Assembly (NCBI GenBank): GCA_000403315.2
Contig: KE159636.1
Coordinates: forward strand, 1,525,740 to 1,589,739
Origin: Lachnospiraceae bacterium A2
GTDB taxonomy: Bacteria > Bacillota > Clostridia > Lachnospirales > Lachnospiraceae
Direction of reading: 5' to 3'
Length of the DNA: 64,000 nucleotides
The notes under the pieces are model-generated. The model did not search any database, had not been told where the DNA came from, and was given only the letters and a program-made list of their open reading frames with translations. This document shows, in pieces, positions 51,400 to 59,939 of this stretch. Position numbers and translations under genes: made by a program. How positions within the stretch are numbered: the first letter of the stretch is position 1; every line of letters starts with the position of its first letter.

Positions 51400-52665
51400 A
51401 TTATTAGCAAAATTACAGTAATTGATAATCCTATGGGGACAGGTAAAACCAGTTGGAGCATGCAACATGTTAATGAAAATGAATTTGAGAATGTATTATA
51501 TATTACACCATTTTTAAGTGAAGTGACAAGAATAATGAATAATACTAACAGAGAATTTAAGCAGCCAATATATAAAGGTGGAAGTAAATTAGAAAATTTG
51601 AATGAATTATTGGATTGCCAGTACGATATTGCGTCTACACATGCCTTGTTTAAAAAATTTGATGATGAAAGTAGGGAAAATATAAAAAAAGGACATTATA
51701 CATTGATATTAGACGAGGTGCTGAATGTAATAGAACCATATAACGTACAGAAGGATGATGTATCATTATTAAAAGATAGCGATTGTATTACTATTGATGA
51801 AGATGGATTTGTTATTTGGAACAAAGATAAGATTAATTATGATACAAAATACAATGATATAAAGATGTTGGCAGAGAGCAGAAGCCTTGTTTGCATAAAA
51901 CAGTCACTTTTATTATGGCATTATCCACCTGATATTTTTACATTATTTGATAATATATACATACTGACGTATTTATTTGAGGCCAGTATATTAAAAAGAT
52001 ATTTTGATTTATATAAAATAAAATATGACAAAAAAAGCATATATAGTGAGAACGGAAAGTATCGCATATCAGATTTTTGCTTGCCAGATACAAAAGCCTA
52101 TTTAAAACTGTTAAATATCTATGATGGTAACTTGAACTCCAATATAAAGCAAAAGCAAACAGGATTATCTTCTACATGGTTTGATAAGAAAGTAAATATT
52201 CCTATAATACAGCAAATGAAAAAGAATTTAAATAATTATTTTAGAAATATATTAAATGCTAAAAGTGAAACAATCATGTGGACAACATTTAAAAGTTCAA
52301 AAGTTAAATTAAGGGGTAAAGGATATTCAAAAGAATTTACTACTGAACAATTAGAAAATGTTGAAAATGCATATGGTTTTTTAGCTTGTAATGCAAGATC
52401 AACTAATAAATACGGAAACTGTTATAATTTAGCCTATTGTTTAAACGTATATTTGCATCCATCAGTGTCACAGTTCTTTAGGCAAAAAGGAATCGTTATT
52501 GATGAAGAATTGTATGCATTGTCTGAAATGATTCAATGGATATGGAGAAGTAGGGTAAGGAATGGTGAAAGCATTAATATATACATACCATCAATTAGGA
52601 TGAGATCATTATTACAATCTTGGCTGAATATGACTTTAGACTATCAGAATGTAGAAGTGGCATAA
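51400..52665 (+). CDS. Superfamily 2 helicase-like P-loop ATPase with apparent ATT start
   Basis: About 421 residues. Walker A is NPMGTGKTSW at the very N-terminus, Walker B LILDEVLNVI, and the motif-VI region SEMIQWIWRSRVRNGE near the C-terminus, as in phage helicases of origin-binding type. Reading back from Met 51,433 the frame gives ISKITVIDNP, needed for the first strand of the P-loop fold, and GGAGGA at 51,390 points to ATT 51,400 or 51,403 as start codon. Using ATG 51,433 would delete the first strand. It probably helps element replication. Confidence 0.65.
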   Translation: MISKITVIDNPMGTGKTSWSMQHVNENEFENVLYITPFLSEVTRIMNNTNREFKQPIYKGGSKLENLNELLDCQYDIASTHALFKKFDDESRENIKKGHYTLILDEVLNVIEPYNVQKDDVSLLKDSDCITIDEDGFVIWNKDKINYDTKYNDIKMLAESRSLVCIKQSLLLWHYPPDIFTLFDNIYILTYLFEASILKRYFDLYKIKYDKKSIYSENGKYRISDFCLPDTKAYLKLLNIYDGNLNSNIKQKQTGLSSTWFDKKVNIPIIQQMKKNLNNYFRNILNAKSETIMWTTFKSSKVKLRGKGYSKEFTTEQLENVENAYGFLACNARSTNKYGNCYNLAYCLNVYLHPSVSQFFRQKGIVIDEELYALSEMIQWIWRSRVRNGESINIYIPSIRMRSLLQSWLNMTLDYQNVEVA

Positions 52666-52678
52666 TTGTGATTTTAGC

Positions 52679-52955
52679 ACTTTTAAGGTGCTAAATGTTC
52701 TCTGGAATGCCCATTTTACAAGGGTTTCAGAGAAAAAGTGTTAAAGAAAATAGAAGTAAAAATCATCCATCCAATTACGAAAAAACATATCATTATTGGA
52801 CAGACTGGCATATTGTAAGCCGCGCTTTTTGCGGCGAAACAATGTGACAAGATGCTCCAATAATAATCACGGACTAAGTGCAACAAAGGACAGCTCTGCT
52901 GGGCTTTGGTGTGCTTAGGCTGTGCCTACTGTCAGGGACAACACAAGGAGAATAA
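52679..52955 (+). promoter_or_regulatory. Structured RNA leader before the 52,961 gene
   Basis: TTTAGCAC/GGTGCTAAA directly after the helicase gene; then a long three-part stem: ATTATTGGA/TCCAATAAT (52,792-52,864), CATATTGT/ACAATGTG inside, GCCGC/GCGGC at the tip (52,819-52,835); then GACAG/CTGTC (52,889-52,933) with AGGC/GCCT inside, ending just before the ribosome site. It may be a regulatory RNA. No hammerhead core (no CTGANGA). Confidence 0.5.
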
Positions 52956-52960
52956 TTATT

Positions 52961-53290
52961 ATGACAAAACAGGATAAAGAGAATTTGCAGAATAAAAAAT
53001 TGACAGATTCATTATTGATATCATGTTTAGCTGCATGTGAACCAGTAATAAGTAAAAATGCATATCTTGAAAAGAAATGGGCAAATTGTGGGCAATCATA
53101 TAATGGATGCTATGAATATGAACGTTTAGAATGGATGAAACATAGGGAGAAGTTACGTTCATTATTGTTACCTGTATATTCTATGAAAATGATTATCCAA
53201 ATAACTAAAGGGTGTAAAGATAAAGCAACGCAGAAAGAAGTCTTAGAAGTGATTAATCTGATAGAGAATAATGATTATGAATTAGTGTAG
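52961..53290 (+). CDS. Hypothetical protein
   Basis: 109 residues from ATG 52,961, AAGGAGA upstream. Helical, with Cys residues and Tyr-rich SYNGCYEYERLEWMKHREK in the middle. No domain known. It lies behind a highly structured leader. Confidence 0.5.
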   Translation: MTKQDKENLQNKKLTDSLLISCLAACEPVISKNAYLEKKWANCGQSYNGCYEYERLEWMKHREKLRSLLLPVYSMKMIIQITKGCKDKATQKEVLEVINLIENNDYELV

Positions 53291-53295
53291 TCTCT

Positions 53296-53370
53296 GACAG
53301 TTGGCAGCCACCGCAAAAAGCGGCGGTGACTGATTGGTTCGCAATCTAACGATTGCTCACCGCTTGTATT
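53296..53370 (+). promoter_or_regulatory. Hairpin pair between small genes
   Basis: CACCGC-aaaaa-GCGGCGGTG and GCAATC-taac-GATTGC follow one another. The first resembles the GCCGC/GCGGC hairpin tip at 52,819. Confidence 0.4.
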
Positions 53371-53392
53371 TTTGGATAAGAAGGAGAAAGAT

Positions 53393-53629
53393 ATGGCAAG
53401 AATGGTTAAATGTCACGCTACTAATATTCATGGAAAATCAGAAGAGTTTTATAAAATTGGACGTAATTGGTTCAAAGATAAAGATGCATACATAAACTAC
53501 TTAAAATCTGGAGACGTAACATATCAGGATATATTAGAGCTGCTTACAGAAGATAAGAACATGATTATTTCCTCATCCACAAAGGATAAAATTATTGAAC
53601 TAATTATGTCAGATCATAAAGTAGTATAA
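53393..53629 (+). CDS. Hypothetical protein
   Basis: 78 residues starting MARMVKCHATNIHG after AAGGAG; contains WFKDKDAYINYLKSG and a helical C-terminus. No known domain. Directly followed by a 39-codon gene whose ATG begins at the next base. Confidence 0.5.
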   Translation: MARMVKCHATNIHGKSEEFYKIGRNWFKDKDAYINYLKSGDVTYQDILELLTEDKNMIISSSTKDKIIELIMSDHKVV

Positions 53630-53749
53630 ATGCTGAATAAAGAAGGATATAAGCAAGAGATTAAATGGGCAATGAATAAGATGCTTGAAGTTTATGGTGT
53701 TAAAGAGTTCTGCCCTATGAAGAGTGGAAATTACAGGTTTATGAATTGA
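53630..53749 (+). CDS. Very small hypothetical protein
   Basis: 39 residues (MLNKEGYKQEIKWAMNKMLE, then VYGVKEFCPMKSG), starting directly after the previous stop. Helical N-terminus. Coupling supports translation; function unknown. Confidence 0.35.
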   Translation: MLNKEGYKQEIKWAMNKMLEVYGVKEFCPMKSGNYRFMN

Positions 53750-53765
53750 GAAGGAGAAATATTAG

Positions 53766-54647
53766 ATGGGAATTGTAGTTACTTCTTATATTTGCAAAGT
53801 AACTACACAGAAAGGATTTTTTATGCATTGTTATATACAGGAATTACAAATGAAAAGCTCTAACTCTATTGGTTGTGGCAAAGAATTATGTGTCACTACA
53901 ACAAATTGGTCAATGAATGGAATCCAATATACGAGTTATGGATATACATATTCGGAAGATAGGTTTGAGCGACCAATTAAAACAGCTTACAAGATAACGC
54001 TCCATGGCAAAAGTTACCGTAATAACAAAGGACAGGTAACAAAAAAGCAGTACCATGTAACAACGATAAAATATTATGACTTGGTAGATTTCAGTTGGTA
54101 TGACTGTGTTGTAAATAGCAAAATAGATGATATAGCAGAAGAAATGGGCATAGATTATGACTTGGTCTGGGAAGAAATTGCAAAGAAGCTGGATGCTTTA
54201 CAGGATAAAATCAATGCAGAATTTGAGCAGACGGAAGAGTATAAGGTAAAAGAAAAGCATGATGCAATTTTACGTGAGTATAGGATAAAGAGACATGAAT
54301 TTGCTGAAATGTATGAGGTACGGGAAAATGAGTATGATCATTGCTATGATATTTTCGGTAAATTAAGGAATAAAGAATATTTTGAAAAGATAAAGCGTGA
54401 CTACAAAGCCAGAAAAGAGTATGAAGAACAAAGTCGTAGTTACCAGAAGAATTACCAAAGTAACTACAGTTATTATTCTGGCAGTTATGGGACAGGCTCT
54501 TTGGACAGTGGGCTTAGCACTGAAAAAGAGAAGGAATATTATAAGAAATTCTATAGGACGCTTGCGACAAAATACCATCCCGATGTAAGTGGCGATGGTG
54601 AAGCAATGAAGTTCCTGAACAAGTTAAAGGAATCTTGGGGAATTTAG
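53766..54647 (+). CDS. Protein with C-terminal J-domain-like module
   Basis: 293 residues. The N-terminal 120 residues are beta-rich and unassigned; residues 120-230 form a charged coiled coil; a Ser/Tyr-rich linker follows (about 220-245). The last 36 residues have J-domain helix II, the loop HPD (271-273, in ATKYHPDVSGDG) and helix III EAMKFLNKLKESW. HPD is the DnaK-activating motif. The next gene ends in a nearly identical module. Confidence 0.65.
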   Translation: MGIVVTSYICKVTTQKGFFMHCYIQELQMKSSNSIGCGKELCVTTTNWSMNGIQYTSYGYTYSEDRFERPIKTAYKITLHGKSYRNNKGQVTKKQYHVTTIKYYDLVDFSWYDCVVNSKIDDIAEEMGIDYDLVWEEIAKKLDALQDKINAEFEQTEEYKVKEKHDAILREYRIKRHEFAEMYEVRENEYDHCYDIFGKLRNKEYFEKIKRDYKARKEYEEQSRSYQKNYQSNYSYYSGSYGTGSLDSGLSTEKEKEYYKKFYRTLATKYHPDVSGDGEAMKFLNKLKESWGI

Positions 54648-54690
54648 GAGCGGCTTGTTTAAACAAAGTGGTGAAAGAAGGAGATTATAT

Positions 54691-55824
54691 ATGGCATACA
54701 TAGACATAAAAGATTTAGTAATTGATGAAGAGTTTGAAAAACTATTGCCTGTTTTAACACTGGAAGAATCAGAAAAACTTGAAAATAATATTTTGCAGTA
54801 TGGGATGCTAGATCCTATAAAGATATGGCAGGATCCAGATACAGGTGAATGGATTATCATAGATGGACATAACCGTTACAATATATTGAAAAAGCATAAT
54901 ATTGATTGGCATTACTGGCAGGATTATAAAATTATGGCTGAGTTAGAGACAAGAGAAGATGTTAAACAGTGGATGCTTGAACAGCAGCTTGGACGTAGAA
55001 ATTTATCGGATGCAGAAAAGTATGAGATAGTGCAGAAATTTAAAAGCGTGTTCCAGAAAAAGGCTAAAGAAAATCAATCGTTAGGTGGCAAAGGTTTGGC
55101 AAATTTGCCGAAAGTTGATACAAGAAAAGAAATGGCAAAAGCTATTGGAGTATCGGAAGGAACATACCGTAAACTGGATACAGTTATGCAGTCTGGCAAT
55201 GAAGAACTGAAACAACAATTACGGGAGAAAAAAGTATCTACTGATAAAGCATATCAAGAAATAAAGAATCCGAAAAAGGAAGAATCGGTAACACCAGAAC
55301 AGAAGATTATAGAGTTTGATAACCGCATGAATGATATAGACAAAGAAATTTCTTCATTGAGAACCGAAAGAGAAACATTGATGCGTAGGCGCAGTTCCTT
55401 ATTTGAATCGTTGGATATTCCATGTGAATTGAAGTACGGGTTTGTGGAGAAAGACAAAATAGGATTAAGTAGGGATTGTATATTTTATGTAGAAATTGAT
55501 GGACATAAGCAAGTATTTGTAACTGCAAGTGTTTATAGTGATGAATCACCCTTAGATTCATGGAGCTTCATAATGAGTAGAGTGCCAGAAAGATATAAGA
55601 ATGATTTTATTATGTTATGGAAGAAAGCACATTATGAAGAAGTTGAAGAATTTAACAGACGGTTAGATGAATTAAATAAAAGACAAAAAGCATCTGAGGA
55701 AGACGGTAAAGATTTTTACAAGCAATGCTATAAGACATTGGCAAAGAGTGTACATCCAGATGAAGGTGGAAATATTGAAGCCATGCAATATTTGAACCAG
55801 TTGAAAGTTATGTGGGGGATTTAA
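54691..55824 (+). CDS. ParB-like protein fused to a J-domain-like module
   Basis: 377 residues from MAYIDIKDLVIDEEF (GAAGGAG upstream). ParB N-terminal domain at 1-110 with GQWI-type core IIIDGHNRYNIL; then the LGRRNLSDAEKYEI box and a helix-turn-helix RKEMAKAIGVSEGTYRKL; a coiled coil at about 205-250; a beta-rich region; and at the C-terminus a J-type helix-HPD-helix with HPD at 355-357 and ending LNQLKVMWGI. ParB domains act in DNA partition or as CTP switches; a DnaK-recruiting tail on ParB is unusual. Confidence 0.75.
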   Translation: MAYIDIKDLVIDEEFEKLLPVLTLEESEKLENNILQYGMLDPIKIWQDPDTGEWIIIDGHNRYNILKKHNIDWHYWQDYKIMAELETREDVKQWMLEQQLGRRNLSDAEKYEIVQKFKSVFQKKAKENQSLGGKGLANLPKVDTRKEMAKAIGVSEGTYRKLDTVMQSGNEELKQQLREKKVSTDKAYQEIKNPKKEESVTPEQKIIEFDNRMNDIDKEISSLRTERETLMRRRSSLFESLDIPCELKYGFVEKDKIGLSRDCIFYVEIDGHKQVFVTASVYSDESPLDSWSFIMSRVPERYKNDFIMLWKKAHYEEVEEFNRRLDELNKRQKASEEDGKDFYKQCYKTLAKSVHPDEGGNIEAMQYLNQLKVMWGI

Positions 55825-55881
55825 TGTCCCCTACGGTAGATTGTTTGTTAATAGAAAATGCGTACAAGGAGGAACCAGGCA

Positions 55882-56121
55882 ATTAACAATACAAAAATTA
55901 AATATATATCAGTTTTGGACAAGGTTTATGAAGTAATAAGCATTCAATGGCTGCACTCATATTTAGAGGCAAGAGAAACGGATTTATCCATTGATGATGT
56001 GCCAGAGAGTGAATTGTGGGACATTTCATATTTTGAGGATTTTAGGGTTAGGCTGGTAAATCGGAAAGGGGAAGCAAAGATTATTGATATGGCAGAGTGG
56101 TTGGATCAGCATAGTTTGTGA
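55882..56121 (+). CDS. Hypothetical protein with apparent ATT start
   Basis: About 79 residues. The ribosome site AAGGAGGA (about 55,866-55,873) lies eight bases before ATT 55,882, while the only in-frame ATG (55,858) lies upstream of that site and could not use it. Protein text INNTKIKYISVLDKVYEVIS follows. The C-terminus overlaps the next small gene (TGATG). Function unknown. Confidence 0.45.
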   Translation: MNNTKIKYISVLDKVYEVISIQWLHSYLEARETDLSIDDVPESELWDISYFEDFRVRLVNRKGEAKIIDMAEWLDQHSL

Positions 56122-56267
56122 TGATACTTAATGGTTGGATGAATAATCTGGTAAAAAGTGAAAGCAGGATGCTTGATAGTATCCTGTATCTACCATTGAT
56201 ATATGTCAATGGGAAATATATAAAAAATGGCATGGAGGTGGTTTTGTATGCGCAAAGGATTCTATAA
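56121..56267 (+). CDS. Small hypothetical protein
   Basis: 48 residues starting within the stop of the preceding gene. Contains SILYLPLIYVNGKYIKNGME. Overlaps the next small gene by 20 bases. Plausible only because of the tight coupling. Confidence 0.35.
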   Translation: MILNGWMNNLVKSESRMLDSILYLPLIYVNGKYIKNGMEVVLYAQRIL

Positions 56268-56406
56268 GCAGTTATCATATGAGGATAAGTTTGCCAGAAA
56301 ATATGCCTGTTGGGCTTCTAATCACAAAGGATGGAAAAAGCATAGAAGAGCCAATAGGAGAACAGTCAGGCGGAGACTGAAGGGAATGGATATAGAATGT
56401 CAATGA
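56248..56406 (+). CDS. Small highly basic protein
   Basis: 52 residues, GGAGGTGG before ATG 56,248. Arg/Lys-rich: ARKYACWASNHKGWKKHRRA and RRTVRRRLKG; probably binds nucleic acid. Similar tiny basic proteins are common in clostridial phages and conjugative elements. Confidence 0.5.
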   Translation: MRKGFYKQLSYEDKFARKYACWASNHKGWKKHRRANRRTVRRRLKGMDIECQ

Positions 56407-56499
56407 AATTACTCTTTTATTCTACGAAACACACAATATATAGAATGAATAGAATGGAAATGCACAATATATAGAATGGAAAAGGAGAAGGGAAAAATT

Positions 56500-56733
56500 A
56501 TGTTTGGATTAATGAGAAAATCGCGACATGAAAAAATATGTAGCAACTTACATTCGCATATAAAGCATTATGGGGAAATCAATAGAAAACATGGCAGTGA
56601 AATTGAAGAAATGAAAAAACAGTTAGTATTAGAAAACAGGCGTGCTACATACTGGAAGTTGAAATTTTTAGAGCCAGATAAGGAGCCTGTGATATTAGGT
56701 TCAGAGGAAGAAATTAAATATATAAAAGCATAG
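56500..56733 (+). CDS. Hypothetical coiled-coil protein
   Basis: 77 residues from MFGLMRKSRHEKI after AAAAGGAG. A charged helix (INRKHGSEIEEMKKQLVLEN) is the main feature. The phrase CACAATATATAGAATG is directly repeated in front of it (56,430-56,480). Function unknown. Confidence 0.45.
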   Translation: MFGLMRKSRHEKICSNLHSHIKHYGEINRKHGSEIEEMKKQLVLENRRATYWKLKFLEPDKEPVILGSEEEIKYIKA

Positions 56734-56864
56734 TGAAATGATATTGGCTTGCTGCTATATATTCCTTTTGTGGCTGTGTTTTGACCATATAAGGGTTTTT
56801 GTGCTTGGAATGATAATTTGTTGCTTAATGTATTTAGCAGTTTATTTGGACGGATATGAGTGTT

Positions 56865-57229
56865 ATGAGATGGATGCTTGATATTCAGCTAGGAAGACGT
56901 AATCTCTCCCTATCCAGAGAATTAAAGTTACAGAAAAATATAGGCCTATTTATGAAAAACAGGCAGCTATAAATAAATCCCTGAACGGAGGTGATAAAAA
57001 ATCGGAGTCGCAGAATTCTTCAACACCGATTTCCCAAGAAGATAAAATTGATGTCCGTGCCAAATTAGCAGAAACGGCAGGTGTATCTACTGATACATAT
57101 TCTAAAGGGAAAAAAATTCTTGATTCTGATAATGAAACTTTAAAGCAAGAAGTATTGTCTGGAGAAAAAAGTATAAATGCTGGCTATAGGGAACTTATAC
57201 AAAGTAAAAAAGAGAAATACTTCTTATGA
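56865..57229 (+). pseudogene. ParB-like gene remnant 3 (frameshifted)
   Basis: ATG 56,865 begins MRWMLDIQLGRRNLSLSREL, the box after the ParB core, and stops soon; the continuation lies in another frame from about 56,939 (YRPIYEKQAAINKSLNGGDK, then VRAKLAETAGVSTDTYSKGK and VLSGEKSINAGYRELI) to TGA 57,229. N-terminal domain missing and one frameshift present. Confidence 0.7.
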
Positions 57230-57434
57230 ATTGGCATATATAGTGGCTTATAGAGCCGTTATTTCGTCTATATTCGAGTTTTTGTGTGCAGGTTAGGAGT
57301 TGTTGGGATGATGGATTTTGAGGGGAATTTGGCAGGATAATTCCGTTTTGGTAAGTTTTGGGACATTGGCAATTGAATATTGGTGGTTGGTGTGGTATGA
57401 TTCAGTCATATTAAACAGTAACGGGGGCAGAGTA

Positions 57435-57908
57435 ATGTCTTTAATACATAAAAAGAGTTTTGATATTTTGAATGATTGTGAGGAAGGGAAGGGGGATGAC
57501 TATTTTGAGGTAGATGAAAATATTGCATTGATAATATCATTGTTAAATAAAAAAGGGTATAAAACAACTTTTAGTTGCAGTGGACATGCTTTTGCTAACA
57601 TTAATGAATTCCGCGCGGAAAATAAGGAGGATTTTGAATGTCTTCTGTTTTTTGACTTGCAAGACATAAGATATGAAAATGGCAGATATAAAGCATTTGA
57701 TAGGGATAATGCAAAATATTGTTATATCAAATTTAAAGAATATTACTCTTTTCCAGCACTTCCAGAAGGATTTGCTTATGACAAGGAAAATAAGTGTATT
57801 GAGAAAGAATATGCCAGTGAATCGGATACATATGGTTTGATTCAGGAAATTGTAGATTCCATGAAAGCCTTGTATGAGTGGGTAATGGGGTTGGAAGCAT
57901 TAGTGTAA
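57435..57908 (+). CDS. Hypothetical protein with FSCSGH motif
   Basis: 157 residues from MSLIHKKSFDILND after GGGGGCAGAG; the open frame starts earlier without support. YKTTFSCSGHAF recalls the Cys/His loop of small phage proteins related to the TYW3-type fold, but identity is not secure. The C-terminus is helical (GLIQEIVDSMKALYEW). Confidence 0.5.
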   Translation: MSLIHKKSFDILNDCEEGKGDDYFEVDENIALIISLLNKKGYKTTFSCSGHAFANINEFRAENKEDFECLLFFDLQDIRYENGRYKAFDRDNAKYCYIKFKEYYSFPALPEGFAYDKENKCIEKEYASESDTYGLIQEIVDSMKALYEWVMGLEALV

Positions 57909-57968
57909 CATTGGCTAATGAATAGCTCTGTTGGTGGAGTTTAGCATTATTTTAATAGGGGTGGAATT

Positions 57969-58745
57969 GTGGATCAGGAAGTAATTATTTTATTAAATGT
58001 AATGATAAAACGCTATGGATTCGATGCTTTTATAGCTGATTTTTGTGATGGAATAGAGGTCATAGAAAACAATGAATTTTATGAATGCTTTGTGTATTTA
58101 ATAGAGACAGAATATCAGAGAGAAAAGATAAGACAATGTAGAGATCAATTTGATAATATTGATGCTACGATTATAATGCCACAAAATATAAATAGGAAAG
58201 CATATATATTATTGAAAAAGGAATTATCTTTAGAATCATCAATAAGGAAAGCGATACATGAATTTGTACATTTAGTCCATAGGTGTATAATAACCAAGAA
58301 AATGAATTTGACTAATTTATATGAAATAGAAGAAAATCAAGAGTACAAATTGTTTTATTACTTGGATGAGTTTTTAACTAAGAAAAAAGAGCTTGTCATA
58401 TACTATGATCTTCTTCATAAAAATCGGAAGATTGTTGATGATAATATTTATATAGTGACTATGGCTGAAAATTTCAAATTTGCACAAGAATCCTCACCAG
58501 GCATTTTGGAGTTTATGCGTAATGAATTATTTGCAATAGCAGAAACCATGGCATATATTAGTATTTTCCCAGATATTTTTCCTAATAATTTTATTGAGGA
58601 TCAAGCTAATATAAAAGATATCGGTGAAATTATAAACATATTGGCTAAATTTGATTCTATTGATGCTTATGTAAAGAATAAAATTGAATTAGAAGAAGTG
58701 ATAACAATGTTAGAAAGAAGCTACTTTACCAGCCATCAAAAATAA
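57969..58745 (+). CDS. Second zincin-like protein
   Basis: 258 residues with a GTG start, AGGGGTGG upstream. Helix SSIRKAIHEFVHLVHR has HExxH (His97, Glu98, His101); RNELFAIAETMAY (about 180-192) could supply a third ligand. Helical throughout, no other domain. Resembles the HELTH protein at 45,508 only in that motif. A terminator overlaps the stop. Confidence 0.55.
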   Translation: MDQEVIILLNVMIKRYGFDAFIADFCDGIEVIENNEFYECFVYLIETEYQREKIRQCRDQFDNIDATIIMPQNINRKAYILLKKELSLESSIRKAIHEFVHLVHRCIITKKMNLTNLYEIEENQEYKLFYYLDEFLTKKKELVIYYDLLHKNRKIVDDNIYIVTMAENFKFAQESSPGILEFMRNELFAIAETMAYISIFPDIFPNNFIEDQANIKDIGEIINILAKFDSIDAYVKNKIELEEVITMLERSYFTSHQK

Positions 58746-58768
58746 AAACGGTGGCTGGTATTTTTGCC
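58729..58768 (+). terminator. Terminator overlapping the end of the zincin-like gene
   Basis: CCAGCCA (58,729-58,735) pairs with TGGCTGG (58,752-58,758), then TATTTTT. Confidence 0.8.
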
Positions 58769-59108
58769 TAAATGCCATTACTTTTCTGCCAGTATCCTAT
58801 TGACATCCTTGGGCAATAGGTATAATATAGAACATATGATTGGAACATACATTCAGAACTTACATTCTGGTTTGATGGATATAGAAAGCATAGGTAGGTA
58901 AAAATTCATTTAGAAACAGGGAAGTAAATATTGAAATTTTTTGTGATATTGAAGCAGTTTCAAATTTGGGATTGGTTTGGTGTTATTTTTTTACGCAAAA
59001 TTAGGAAATAAGTGCTTTTTAGATGGTGATAAGAAATGTTATTTTGCGATATACACATGATTTAAAAAGAGAAGTATGCTATGTAAGTTTTATTATTGAA
59101 TATTATTG
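58769..59108. other. Gene-free AT-rich stretch
   Basis: No gene, strong promoter or obvious hairpin seen. The following ParB-like gene lacks a clear ribosome site. Confidence 0.4.
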
Positions 59109-59939
59109 ATGAATTTTAATATGAATACTATGGAAATGAAAGTTGCGGGTTTAAAGCCGCACCCAAAGAATGAAGAAATATACGGAGCCAATGAAGATGT
59201 TTCTGATTTGGTGGAGAAAATTAAAAAGAGTGGGCGCGTACATACAATGACAGTTAATTCAAAAGGCGTTGTATTGGCAGGGCATAGGCGCTTAAAGGCT
59301 TGCATCAAGCTGGGAATTGAAACAGTCAATGCCAAAATTGTTGATTTCGATACGCCAGAGGAAGAAATAGAATTTATTGTGCTGGACAACTACCAAAGGG
59401 AAAAGACAGTGGAACAGAAGGCGAAGGAAGCGAGGACTTTAAAGGAAGTCGAAACCAAACTTGCTGAAAAAAGGATGAAATCTGGAGTTAATCAGTATAC
59501 AAAAAGTAGCCCTGTGCCGAATTCGGCACACCCCTCTGAAAAAGGAAAAGCAAGGGATTTTGTTGCAAAAAAGGTAGGCTTGCGTTCTGGGCATGAAGTA
59601 GACCGCGCAATTACGGCTGTCAATAAAATTGACGAACTGAGGAAATCCGGCCGTGGGAAAGATGCAGAGCTTATCCGTGGGGTGCTGAATAATAGGAGCG
59701 TATCAGCAGCGGAGGAATTTGCGAGGAATATTGACATTGTTGAAATCCCGGAAGAAGAAAAACCGCTCATACAATCTGGCAAGAAAAGCTCTTATTCTTA
59801 TGTGGAGCAGGCGAAACAGAAACAGAAGCCAAAAGAAGGGACAAAAACATGTAAAACCTACAGAAAAGAGCTCACAGCCAAGATGTTCCATAAGGGGGAA
59901 GATATAATGTGGACGGGCAGGCGAGGGTGTCAAGTGTAA
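59109..59939 (+). CDS. ParB-like partition/nuclease-fold protein
   Basis: 276 residues. KVAGLKPHPKNEEIYG and VLAGHRRLKACIKLG are the ParB N-terminal core; IVLDNYQREKTVEQKAKEAR is the C-box; a helix-turn-helix KARDFVAKKVGLRSGHEVDR follows. The basic C-terminus is unassigned. The start could also be ATG 59,121 or 59,130, since no ribosome site is clear. It overlaps the next gene by 31 bases. Likely role in element partition or transcription control. Confidence 0.78.
   Translation: MNFNMNTMEMKVAGLKPHPKNEEIYGANEDVSDLVEKIKKSGRVHTMTVNSKGVVLAGHRRLKACIKLGIETVNAKIVDFDTPEEEIEFIVLDNYQREKTVEQKAKEARTLKEVETKLAEKRMKSGVNQYTKSSPVPNSAHPSEKGKARDFVAKKVGLRSGHEVDRAITAVNKIDELRKSGRGKDAELIRGVLNNRSVSAAEEFARNIDIVEIPEEEKPLIQSGKKSSYSYVEQAKQKQKPKEGTKTCKTYRKELTAKMFHKGEDIMWTGRRGCQV

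Noticed and set aside
52780..52960. Hammerhead ribozyme suggested by GGCGAAACAATG
   Set aside because: No CTGANGA segment before it; the local pairing is a simple nested hairpin.
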